Position numbers and translations under genes: made by a program. Shown here piece by piece: positions 55,334 to 62,569 of a stretch of 64,000 bases of DNA (positions are counted from its first letter, which is position 1; every line of letters starts with the position of its first letter). A model generated the notes under the pieces. It searched no databases. It had not been told where the DNA came from and saw nothing but the letters and a program-made list of their open reading frames with translations. Source of the stretch: Streptomyces sp. A1277 (GTDB taxonomy: Bacteria; Actinomycetota; Actinomycetes; Streptomycetales; Streptomycetaceae); contig NZ_SSBI01000003.1 in assembly GCF_004795015.1 (NCBI RefSeq), forward strand, positions 186,001-250,000. Direction: 5' to 3'.

Positions 55334-56011
55334 ATGCCACGTCAGCCACAGCCCGCAACCCGCCCGGCCCGCCGCCGGAGTTACGACCAGTTCTGCGCCG
55401 GCGCCCGCGCTCTGGACGCGGTCGGCGACCGGTGGACCCTGCTGATCGTCCGTGAACTGCTGGCCGGTCCCCGGCGTTACACCGATCTGCACGCCGACCT
55501 GCCCGGCGTCAGCACGGACGTCCTGGCCTCCCGGCTCAAGGACATGGAGCAGGGCGGCCTCGTCACCCGCCGCAAGCTGCCGCCGCCGGCCGCCGCCTCG
55601 GTGTACGAGCTCACCGCACGCGGACACGGACTGCTGCCGGTCCTCGCCGCACTCGCCGAGTGGGGCGCCCCCGCACTGGCCGAGCGCCGGCCGACGGACG
55701 CGGTCCGGGCGCACTGGTTCGCGCTCCCGCTGCTGCGCGCGCTGGAGCGGCCGGGAGGCCCGGTCACCACGGGCGTGCTCGACGTCCACCTGGACGAGGG
55801 CGAGTTCCACGTCCGCACGGGGGCGACGGCCGCCGGGGACCCGGTGTACGGGGACGGGCCCGCCCCCCGGGCCGACGCGCGCATCGCCCTCGACGCGGAG
55901 CTCTGCCTCGCGCTGGGGCGCGGCGAGCCGACGTTCGCCGAGGCGGTGAAGGACGGCCGGATCGAGGTGTCCGGCGACAGCGCGCTGGCCGCGGAGCTGC
56001 GCGGGGAGTGA
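55334..56011 (+). CDS. HxlR-family winged-helix transcriptional regulator
   Basis: The 225-residue protein has an HxlR domain at residues ~17-105: F-C-A-G-A-R-A-L-D-A-V-G-D-R-W-T-L-L-I-V, R-Y-T-D-L-H-A-D-L-P-G-V-S-T-D-V-L and a Y-E-L-T-x-R-G end. A ~100-residue C-terminal domain of the SCP2-like type follows, seen in many streptomycete HxlR proteins. The conserved Cys near residue 22 could be a redox sensor. ATG 55334 is preferred over ATG 55316 because a -10 box (TAGACT) lies between them. Confidence 0.9.
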   Translation: MPRQPQPATRPARRRSYDQFCAGARALDAVGDRWTLLIVRELLAGPRRYTDLHADLPGVSTDVLASRLKDMEQGGLVTRRKLPPPAAASVYELTARGHGLLPVLAALAEWGAPALAERRPTDAVRAHWFALPLLRALERPGGPVTTGVLDVHLDEGEFHVRTGATAAGDPVYGDGPAPRADARIALDAELCLALGRGEPTFAEAVKDGRIEVSGDSALAAELRGE

Positions 56012-56112
56012 GCGGGGCGGAGACGGCGGCGATGGCGTGATTCCTGCGGTCGACTTCTGGGTAGCGTCGGGGCGTTCGGGACGCCCGTGACACCAGGGGA
56101 GAGGAGTTGCCC

Positions 56113-56619
56113 GTGAGAGTCGGCAGACACGGAGCACGGCAGGGACGGCAGGCGCAGCGGGGCCGGCTCGGCAAGGGGCTCGTCACCGCGGGCTGCGTGG
56201 CCGCGCTCGCCTTCGTACCCACGGCTGCCGGTGCCACCCCCGGCAGCGGAGTGAGCGCCACCGTCGTGGCGGAAGGCACTTCGGCCAAAAAGCTGAAGGT
56301 GAAGACCCCGAAGGGACGGACCGACGTCACCTTCCGCACGATCACCATCGAACCGGGCGGCTCCACCGGCTGGCACACCCACCGCGGCCAGTTGATCGTC
56401 GTCGTCAAGTCCGGGACGCTCACCCGCACCCTGGACGACTGCTCGGTCGAGGTGTCGCCGGCCGGGACGTCGTTCATCGAGCCGTCGGGCCGCAAGCACC
56501 GCCACGTCGGCCGCAATCTGGGAACCGAGCCCGTCGTGCTGTGGGTGACCTACCTCCTGCCCGACGGCAGCGAACTCTCCGACGACGCCGACGCGGTGGA
56601 CTGCGGACCGGCCAAGTGA
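56113..56619 (+). CDS. Exported cupin-domain protein
   Basis: The ~168-residue protein has a basic start, a signal peptide (L-V-T-A-G-C-V-A-A-L-A-F-V-P-T-A-A-G-A, cleavage near residue 42) and one cupin domain. Motif 1 is P-G-G-S-T-G-W-H-T-H-R-G and motif 2 is P-S-G-R-K-H-R-H-V-G-R-N, with the metal-binding His residues present. GTG 56113, 6 nt after GAGGAG, is preferred to the TTG that abuts it. Substrate is unknown. Confidence 0.85.
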   Translation: MRVGRHGARQGRQAQRGRLGKGLVTAGCVAALAFVPTAAGATPGSGVSATVVAEGTSAKKLKVKTPKGRTDVTFRTITIEPGGSTGWHTHRGQLIVVVKSGTLTRTLDDCSVEVSPAGTSFIEPSGRKHRHVGRNLGTEPVVLWVTYLLPDGSELSDDADAVDCGPAK

Positions 56620-56664
56620 CACCGGCACCCGCCCGCTGGCCGCCGCGCCGCGAGGCGCCGGACG

Positions 56665-57030
56665 TCAGCGGGCGAGTGTCTCCCCGTACGCGCCGAGGCC
56701 GGCGCTCACCAGGCCGTCGCGGAAGGTCAGCACCTCGTACACCCGGCCGCCGATCTGGTTGCGGTAGTCGATGACCAGCGTGTCGACGCTCGCCCGGACG
56801 TCCATCACCTCGAACTTCAGGTCGGGGATGAGTTCGAGGCCGCGCGCCCAGTACGCCCGCAGCGCGTCCTTGCCGCGCACGGTTCCCGAGGCGTCGCCGG
56901 TGAACCGCGCGATCATGGGGGAGCTGAACGTCACGTCCTCGTGATAGTGCGCCAGGATGCGGTCCAGATCGTGCGAGTTCCAGTCGTCCTGCCACTCGGC
57001 GGCGAACTTGCGGGCGAATGCGAGATCCAT
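56665..57030 (-). CDS. NTF2-like (SnoaL) fold protein
   Basis: The 121-residue protein matches the nuclear transport factor 2-like fold: W-N-S-H-D-L-D-R-I-L-A-H-Y-H-E-D-V-T-F-S-S-P near residue 16, G-K-D-A-L-R-A-Y-W-A-R-G in the middle and a closing four-stranded sheet (Y-E-V-L-T-F-R-D-G-L-V). It could be a small isomerase, hydrolase or binding protein. It is cytoplasmic, with ATG at 57030. Confidence 0.85.
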   Translation of the reverse strand: MDLAFARKFAAEWQDDWNSHDLDRILAHYHEDVTFSSPMIARFTGDASGTVRGKDALRAYWARGLELIPDLKFEVMDVRASVDTLVIDYRNQIGGRVYEVLTFRDGLVSAGLGAYGETLAR

Positions 57031-57133
57031 GGGCACGACCGTAATCGGCGCAGCGCGTGATGGCCGCGGGTTTTCGCATCGGTGACCACCGGGCGGGACG
57101 GGAAGGGGCGGCGAGGGGGCCCATGATGGACGC

Positions 57134-57772
57134 GTGCGATTCGAAGCGATCACCTGGGAGCGGCTGACGGACGCGCTCGCCGCGCACGTCGAAGCGCTGG
57201 AACCGGCAGACGGCTCGCCGTGGCTGAAGATCGCCGTCGACGGCGCACCGGCCGCCCGCCCCGGCGGCCTCGCCGAGCCGTTGGCCGAGGCGCTGAGGCT
57301 CCGGGGCCGTGCCGTGCTGCCCGTGGCCACCGCCGGTTTCCTGCGGCCGGCCAGTCTGCGGTACGAGTACGGCAAACGGGACCCGGACTCGTACTACGGC
57401 AGCTGGTTCGACACCGGGGCCCTGTGGCGCGAGGTGTTCGGCCCGCTGGAGCCGGGCGGCAGCGGCCGGGTGCTGCCCGACCTGTGGGACCCGGCGACGG
57501 ACCGCGCCACGCGCAGCCCGTACACCCACCTGCCGGAGGGCGGGGTCCTGATCCTGCACGGGCCGCTGCTCCTCGGACACTGGTTCCCGTTCGACCTCGC
57601 CGTCCACCTGCGCCTGTCGCCCGGCGCGCTGCGGCGGCGCACGGCGGACGCCGAGCACTGGACCCTCCCCGCCTTCGAGCGGTACGAGGACGAGGTGGCG
57701 CCCGCCGACAACGCCGACGCGGTGGTGCGTGCCGACGACCCGCACCATCCGGCCTGGACCGGGCTGCGGTGA
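57134..57772 (+). CDS. Uridine kinase-like protein with degenerate P-loop
   Basis: The 212-residue protein follows the uridine/cytidine kinase layout (F-L-R-P-A-S-L-R-Y-E-Y-G-K-R-D-P-D-S-Y-Y near residue 70, L-P-D-L-W-D-P-A-T-D-R, L-I-L-H-G-P-L-L-L, and the final L-P-A-F-E-R-Y). In place of the Walker A G-x-x-x-x-G-K-[ST] it has D-G-A-P-A-A-R-P-G-G-L, lacking the Lys. This may be a family feature of this streptomycete group, so catalytic kinase activity is doubtful. GTG start. Confidence 0.78.
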   Translation: MRFEAITWERLTDALAAHVEALEPADGSPWLKIAVDGAPAARPGGLAEPLAEALRLRGRAVLPVATAGFLRPASLRYEYGKRDPDSYYGSWFDTGALWREVFGPLEPGGSGRVLPDLWDPATDRATRSPYTHLPEGGVLILHGPLLLGHWFPFDLAVHLRLSPGALRRRTADAEHWTLPAFERYEDEVAPADNADAVVRADDPHHPAWTGLR

Positions 57773-57781
57773 ACCGCTGTC

Positions 57782-58684
57782 CTACTCGCCCGGCAGCGGC
57801 GGCCGGCCGCCCACCGTCCCGACGGCCGCCGCGCCCGCCCGGCATCCCGCCGCAGCGGCCGCCGTGTCGTTCGCGCCCGCCAGCCGCGCCGCGAGGAAGC
57901 CGCCGGTGAACGCGTCGCCCGCCCCGGTGGAGTCCACGGGCGCCCGCACCGGCGCGGCCGGAACACGCCCGGTCACCGCGCCCCCGGTGGCGAGCAGCGC
58001 CCCGTCCTCGCCGAGGGTCACGACGACCTGACGGGCGGGCATGCTCAACTTGGCGGCCGCGTCCGCCGGTTCGGGCAGTCCGGTGAGGAGCAGGGCCTCG
58101 TCCGCGTTGGGCAGCAGGAGGTCCGCCTCCTCGGTCAGGGCCAGGAACCGGTCGACGCCGAGACCGGCGAGGAAGCCCGCCGACGCGGGGTCGACGCTGA
58201 CCGGGATGTTCCGCCGCCGGGCCTCGCGCAGGGCGAGCAGGGCCGTTGCCCGGCTCGTCGCGGCGAACAGCAGGTAGCCGGAGAGGTGCAGATGGGCGAC
58301 CCCGTCGAGCAGCGACGGCGACCAGTCGTCGGGGGACAGCCGCAGCACCGCACCGCTGTCGGTGAGGAAGGTGCGCTCGGCGGTGGAGTCGACCAGGGCC
58401 ACGACGGTCGCGGTCGGCGCCTGTTCGTCCACCGCCAGCAGCCCGCGTACCCCCGCCCGCCGCAGCAGGTCCCGGTGCCAGTCCGCCGAGTCGGAGCCGA
58501 CCCGGGCCAGCAGCCGTACGTCACGGCAGCCCGCCCGCACCGCCCAGCAGGCCACGTTGGCCCCCGCGCCGCCCGCCCGCGTCCGGATCGCGGCCGCCGT
58601 GTCCGTCCCGTGGACCAGCGCCGATCCGTGCCGGGCCACCACATCGGTGACCACGTCCCCGACGACGAGCAGGCCGCCGGTCAC
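57782..58684 (-). CDS. psuK: PfkB-family carbohydrate kinase, probable pseudouridine kinase
   Basis: The 300-residue ribokinase-family enzyme has the N-terminal R-A-G-G-A-G-A-N-V-A-C-W-A, the PfkB signature 1-like G-S-D region and the C-terminal D-S-T-G-A-G-D-A-F-T-G-G-F with the catalytic Asp. Its GTG start overlaps the psuG stop (GTGA), so both are made together. This pairing (PsuK phosphorylates pseudouridine, PsuG splits the product to uracil and ribose 5-phosphate) is the basis for the specific call. Confidence 0.88.
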   Translation of the reverse strand: MTGGLLVVGDVVTDVVARHGSALVHGTDTAAAIRTRAGGAGANVACWAVRAGCRDVRLLARVGSDSADWHRDLLRRAGVRGLLAVDEQAPTATVVALVDSTAERTFLTDSGAVLRLSPDDWSPSLLDGVAHLHLSGYLLFAATSRATALLALREARRRNIPVSVDPASAGFLAGLGVDRFLALTEEADLLLPNADEALLLTGLPEPADAAAKLSMPARQVVVTLGEDGALLATGGAVTGRVPAAPVRAPVDSTGAGDAFTGGFLAARLAGANDTAAAAAGCRAGAAAVGTVGGRPPLPGE

Positions 58685-59622
58685 CGCGCCGTCCAGGCGG
58701 TGGCGATGCGGGCGGCCAGCGCCACGTTGCCGCGCACGGCCGCGAGATTGGCCTCCAGCGAGGCGCCCCCGGTGTGCCGCGTCAGATGGTCGAGCAGGAA
58801 CGGTGTGACCGCCTGCCCCACGACGCCCCGCTCCCGGCACGCCTCCAGCGCCTCGGCGAGCACCCGGTCGTGCAGGGCGGGATCCAACTCCTCCGCACGC
58901 GGTACGGGGTTGGCCACGATCAGGGCCGCCTCCGGGCCGCCGAGCGCGTCCTGCGCCCGCATCACCTCGGCGACCTCCTGCGGCGACCGCACCGTCCAGT
59001 CGACCGGTTCGCCAGAACTGCTCAGGTAGAAGCCGGGGAACCGGTCCGTGCCGTAGCCGAGCACCCCGACCCCCAGGGTCTCCAGGCGTTGCAGCGTGGC
59101 CGGCACGTCCAGGATCGACTTCACGCCCGCGCACACCACGGTGATCCCCGTCCGGGCCAGCAGCCGCAGGTCCGCGGACTCGTCCTGGGTCTCGGTCCAG
59201 CCCCGGTGCACCCCGCCGAGCCCGCCGGTCGCGAAGATCCGCAGCCCGGCCCGGGCCGCGAGGAACGCGGTCGCGGACACGGTCGTCGCCCCGCTCGCGC
59301 CCGCCGCCAGGGCCGGGGCGAGGTCGCGGTGGCCGAGCTTGCGCATCGCCGGATCCTCGGCCACCCGCTCCAGCTCGGCCTTGTCCAGGCCGATCCTGGC
59401 CCGGCCGTCCAGCACGGCGATGGTGGCGGGAACGGCCCCGGCCGACCGCACGAGCCCCTCCAGCTCCCCGGCGACCCGCAGATTGCGGGGGCGGGGCAGA
59501 CCGTGGGCGATGATCGTCGACTCCAGGGCGACGACGGGCCGGTTCGCGGCGAGGGCCGCCCGCACCTCGGCGGAGAGGACGGGGGCGTGCGGGCCGGAGC
59601 CGGGGTGCGCAGTTAGTGACAT
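58681..59622 (-). CDS. psuG: Pseudouridine-5'-phosphate glycosidase
   Basis: The 313-residue protein matches PsuG closely: P-V-V-A-L-E-S-T-I-I-A-H-G-L-P-R-P, G-x-A-R-I-G-L, A-S-G-A-T-T-V-S-A-T, F-A-T-G-G-L-G-G-V-H-R-G, V-V-C-A-G-V-K-S-I-L-D (with the catalytic Lys) and N-P-V-P. It breaks the C-glycosidic bond of pseudouridine 5'-phosphate in RNA-nucleoside salvage. ATG 59622 was chosen because AGAG lies 8 nt upstream; GTG 59628 is an alternative. Confidence 0.95.
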   Translation of the reverse strand: MSLTAHPGSGPHAPVLSAEVRAALAANRPVVALESTIIAHGLPRPRNLRVAGELEGLVRSAGAVPATIAVLDGRARIGLDKAELERVAEDPAMRKLGHRDLAPALAAGASGATTVSATAFLAARAGLRIFATGGLGGVHRGWTETQDESADLRLLARTGITVVCAGVKSILDVPATLQRLETLGVGVLGYGTDRFPGFYLSSSGEPVDWTVRSPQEVAEVMRAQDALGGPEAALIVANPVPRAEELDPALHDRVLAEALEACRERGVVGQAVTPFLLDHLTRHTGGASLEANLAAVRGNVALAARIATAWTAR

Positions 59623-59781
59623 GTCCACATCTCTGTCGCGGGCGGACGGGGCTCAAACGTGTGGCGACGGCGTGCGCCCGCGCACGGAACGGCCGATGGC
59701 GCAAAACGACCCACCACCCCGTGCCCGTACGCCCGTTAGGGTCGGCGCACGCAGTCCGCGACGACTCCTGCCCCCGCCACC

Positions 59782-60079
59782 GTGCGCCGCTTCTACGACC
59801 TGGCCGCCGGCTACGACCTCATGTACGCCGAGTGGCAGGCGAGCATCGAGCGCCAGGCGGCCGCGCTCTGCGACCTGATCAGCGCGTCACTCGGCGGCGG
59901 GGAGGGCGTCGCGTACGACGTGCTGGACTGCGCCTGCGGCATCGGGACCCAGGCGCTGGGCCTGGCCGCGCGCGGACACCGGGTCACCGGCAGCGACCTG
60001 AGCGCCGTCGCGGCGGGCCGCGCCGCAAAGGCGGGGGTGCGCTCGGCGGCGCGGCGACCGGTGTCCGCCCCCGGCGGGC
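59782..60079 (+). pseudogene. SAM-dependent methyltransferase, truncated 5' fragment
   Basis: From GTG 59782 the frame reads V-R-R-F-Y-D-L-A-A-G-Y-D-L-M-Y-A-E-W, then the SAM motif L-D-C-A-C-G-I-G-T-Q-A-L-G and motif II V-T-G-S-D-L-S. It loses all methyltransferase character after about 60040, where it runs antisense into an ogt remnant. More than half of the enzyme is missing. Coding sense continues upstream of the GTG (A-T-T-P-A-P-A-T) without a usable start codon, so the 5' end may also be damaged. Confidence 0.75.
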
Positions 60080-60451
60080 TCAGGCCGTGGCGGGGCGGGC
60101 CAGGGGACGGCGCAAGGCCGGCGCCGCCATGGGCAGCGGCTGCGGCAGGACCCCCTCCAGCGCCAGCAGCTGCCGCTTGGTCTCCAGGCCGCCGCCGAAG
60201 CCGCCTATCCCGCCGCCGCGCTCCACCACCCGGTGGCACGGCACCACGACCGGGGTGGGGTCTCGCCTGTTCGAGCGAAGCCGAGAACTCGGGGAAGGAT
60301 TGGAACCCGTCGCCGTGCCCACCGCCTGGGCCGCCCCCGGCTGCCCGACCCGCTCGGCCAGCTCCCCGTACCCGGCGACCGCCCCGTACGGCACGCCCGC
60401 GCCGGCTCGCGCAGCACCTGGCGTGGCCGGTTCCGGCCGGTGAGCGAGGGG
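60080..60451 (-). pseudogene. Methylated-DNA-protein cysteine methyltransferase (ogt-like) remnant
   Basis: The minus strand holds the C-terminal half of an O6-alkylguanine-DNA alkyltransferase: Y-G-A-V-A-G-Y-G-E-L-A-E-R-V-G-Q-P-G-A, the active site V-V-V-P-C-H-R-V-V (Cys codon 60238-60236) and G-G-F-G-G-G-L-E-T-K. Upstream, L-T-G...R-Q-V-L-R-E is in another frame (about two extra bases near 60400), and the N-terminal domain is absent because the GDPD stop lies at 60452. A 13-residue insertion precedes the active site. It is almost certainly nonfunctional. Confidence 0.8.
60260..60298. repeat. 39-bp palindromic insertion within the ogt remnant
   Basis: An in-frame ~39-bp segment splits the normally contiguous N-P/T-P-V-V-V coding. 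It contains TTCTCGGCTTCGCTCGAA on the minus strand, an imperfect hairpin, preceded by the small dyad CGAGTTCTCG. It resembles short interspersed palindromes that I recall from streptomycete intergenic regions. A genome-wide count is needed to confirm this. Confidence 0.45.
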
Positions 60452-61396
60452 TCAGGTGCCTGGGCGGGTGGCCGCGCGCACCACGTCGGGGGTGTTGGTG
60501 ATGATGCCGTCCACGCCCATGCCGTTCACCTGGCGTGCGTGCGCCGCGTCGTTGACCGTCCAGGTGTTCACCTGGAGCTTCTTGTCGTGCGGCCCCTTCA
60601 GGGCCTGCACCGCCGCCACGTAGTCGGCCGACAGGGTGGCGTAGGACGGGTTGATCTGATCGGTGAACGCGGCGTACGCGGGCAGCTCGGCGACGGCCGG
60701 GGTGCCGAGGAAGCCCGTGACCACGTCCGGACGCAGTTCGTGCACCGTGCGCACACTGTCGGCCCCGAAGCTCTGGATCACCAGGCGGTCCCTGACGTGG
60801 CTCCGGTCGAGCCAGCCCTCCTGGTTCAGCACCTGGAGGGTGGCCCGCTCGATCCCCGGGTAGATCTCGGGGCTCTTGATCTCCAGGAGCAGGTTCTGCC
60901 GGTTGTGCCCGATCCGCTTCAGGTACTGGCGGAGGGTCGGCACCCGGGTACGGGCGTACTGCGGACCGAACCAGCTGCCCGCGTCCAGCCGGGAGATCTC
61001 GGCGGCCGTGAAGTCCTTCACCGCCCAGGGCGCGCGGTCCGGGAACACCTCCTCGGCGTTCGTCGTCCGCTTGAGGTCCGTGTCGTGGATGACGACCAGC
61101 ACCCCGTCCTTGGTGAGCTGGACATCGTTCTCCACCCAGTCGAAACCGAGCGCGTCGGCCCTGTCCACGGCGACGAGGGTGTTCTCGGGGGCATAGGCGG
61201 AGGCGCCCCGGTGGGCGAAGACGCGCGGGCCGCGTGCCGTGGCGTCGGTGGCCTGGCGGACCGGGGCGAGCCGGGCCGCCGGCCGCCGGGCCGCGGGGGT
61301 GTCCGTGACCGGCGTGCCGGTGCCCGGCATCAGCAACGTGCCGGCACCCATCAGGGCGGCAGCGGCGACGGAGGCGGTAGCGGTGCCTGCGTACAC
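60452..61396 (-). CDS. Exported glycerophosphodiester phosphodiesterase
   Basis: The 314-residue GDPD-family protein has an Ala-rich export signal (T-A-S-V-A-A-A-A-L-M-G-A-G-T-L-L), the catalytic F-A-H-R-G-A-S-A-Y-A-P-E-N-T with His/Arg, W-V-E-N-D-V-Q-L-T-K-D-G with the metal-binding Glu/Asp, V-I-H-D-T-D-L and the C-terminal V-N-T-W-T-V-N and G-V-D-G-I-I-T-N-T-P. It releases sn-glycerol 3-phosphate from phospholipid headgroups outside the cell. GTG start 61396. Confidence 0.93.
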   Translation of the reverse strand: MYAGTATASVAAAALMGAGTLLMPGTGTPVTDTPAARRPAARLAPVRQATDATARGPRVFAHRGASAYAPENTLVAVDRADALGFDWVENDVQLTKDGVLVVIHDTDLKRTTNAEEVFPDRAPWAVKDFTAAEISRLDAGSWFGPQYARTRVPTLRQYLKRIGHNRQNLLLEIKSPEIYPGIERATLQVLNQEGWLDRSHVRDRLVIQSFGADSVRTVHELRPDVVTGFLGTPAVAELPAYAAFTDQINPSYATLSADYVAAVQALKGPHDKKLQVNTWTVNDAAHARQVNGMGVDGIITNTPDVVRAATRPGT

Positions 61397-61511
61397 GTGG
61401 ACTCCTAGCGTCAGAGTTGCGGACGGCCCGAGCGTCCCAGGCGCCCCCGAACGGGGAACAGGCGAAGGATGGCCACCGTGTGAACGCCCCCGAGGACCGC
61501 GTCATGTGCCG

Positions 61512-61540
61512 TTGTCCCCGTCCATGTCCCGGTCTATAAA
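61512..61540 (+). promoter_or_regulatory. Promoter of the MHYT-domain gene
   Basis: TTGTCC (61512-61517), a 17-bp spacer and TATAAA (61535-61540, continuing AT) form a strong vegetative promoter, leaving a ~77-nt leader before ATG 61624. The region 61397-61511 between the divergent GDPD and this promoter shows no gene. Confidence 0.72.
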
Positions 61541-61623
61541 ATGCAGCTCTTCTGTTTGTTTGCCGGGCCTTGCGCCTTAGGGTCGTCCGAACCCGGGCTT
61601 GCTGCTGCGAAGGGCGTACAAGG

Positions 61624-62508
61624 ATGCAGGGCACAATCGACGGCTTCAGCTATGGGGCGGTGACCCCGGCGGCGGCGTTCCTCATGGCGTGCCTCGGCGC
61701 GGCACTGGGCCTGCGCTGCACCACGCGGTCACTGCGTACCGAGCGTTCCTTCAAGGCCGGGTGGCTGGCTCTCGGGGCGACCTCCATTGGTTCGGGCATC
61801 TGGACCATGCACTTCATCGCGATGGTGGGCTTCTCCGTCGACGAGGTGCCGATCGGCTACGACAAACCGATCACGTTCGCCGGCCTCGCCGTCGCGATCG
61901 TCATGGTCGGCGTCGGGATCTTCCTCGTCGGGTACCGGGGCGCCACCCGCATGGCCCTGGTGACGGGAGGCACGATCACCGGGCTCGGTGTGGCCTCCAT
62001 GCATTATCTCGGCATGGCGGGAATGCGGCTTGATGGGCAGTTCGAGTACGACACGGTGACCGTGGCGCTCTCCGTCGTGATCGCCGTGGTGGCCTCGACC
62101 GCCGCGCTGTGGGCCGCCGTCTCCATCCACGGCTTCCTGCCCAGCCTCGGCGCCGGCGTCGTGATGGCCATCGCGGTGAGCGGCATGCACTACACGGGCA
62201 TGGCCGCCCTCCGCGTCCACCTGCACCCCTCCGCCCTCACCACAGGGCACGCCCCCGGGGACAGCGCCACGTCGCTGCTGGTGCCCATGCTGCTCGGCCC
62301 CGCCTGCTTCCTGCTGCTGGCCGGGGTCGTGGTCATGTTCGACCCGCTGGTCGTCATGGGCACGCCCGACTGGGACGACCCGTCCACCGCGCGCGGCCGG
62401 GCCCCCGGAATCCCGGCCCAGCGCCAGGTCCCCCGCTTCGGCACGCACGCCGACCCGGCGTCCTTCCACGCCCGGCCGCGCGACGCCGTACAGCCCGGGG
62501 AGTGGTGA
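61624..62508 (+). CDS. MHYT-domain integral membrane sensor
   Basis: The 294-residue protein has seven membrane helices and three MHYT-type motifs: [16 protein letters not shown] and S-G-M-H-Y-T-G-M-A. Their Met/His residues may bind copper and sense gases such as O2, CO or NO. Unlike many relatives it has no GGDEF, EAL or kinase output, only a ~50-residue Pro/Arg-rich cytoplasmic tail. A partner is therefore needed. ATG 61624 is used instead of an upstream in-frame start. Confidence 0.9.
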   Translation: MQGTIDGFSYGAVTPAAAFLMACLGAALGLRCTTRSLRTERSFKAGWLALGATSIGSGIWTMHFIAMVGFSVDEVPIGYDKPITFAGLAVAIVMVGVGIFLVGYRGATRMALVTGGTITGLGVASMHYLGMAGMRLDGQFEYDTVTVALSVVIAVVASTAALWAAVSIHGFLPSLGAGVVMAIAVSGMHYTGMAALRVHLHPSALTTGHAPGDSATSLLVPMLLGPACFLLLAGVVVMFDPLVVMGTPDWDDPSTARGRAPGIPAQRQVPRFGTHADPASFHARPRDAVQPGEW

Positions 62509-62540
62509 GCGGGGCCCGGCACGGCCGCTGACCGACCCCG

Positions 62541-62563
62541 TTGTCAGTGGGGGGTCGTACGGT
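62541..62563 (+). promoter_or_regulatory. RecA-NDp (PafBC-type) DNA-damage promoter of uvrB
   Basis: TTGTCAGTG (62541-62549), exactly eight bases, then TACGGT (62558-62563) is a perfect match to TTGTCRGTG-N8-TANNNT. The -10 ends 6 nt before ATG 62570 and there is no Shine-Dalgarno, so the mRNA is probably leaderless. Confidence 0.85.
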
Positions 62564-62569
62564 GGTTCC

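Noticed and set aside
61512..61540. TTGTCC as a third-type RecA-NDp site in front of the MHYT gene.
   Set aside because: The bases after TTGTC do not match RGTG and the -10 is 17 bp away, so it is an ordinary vegetative promoter.
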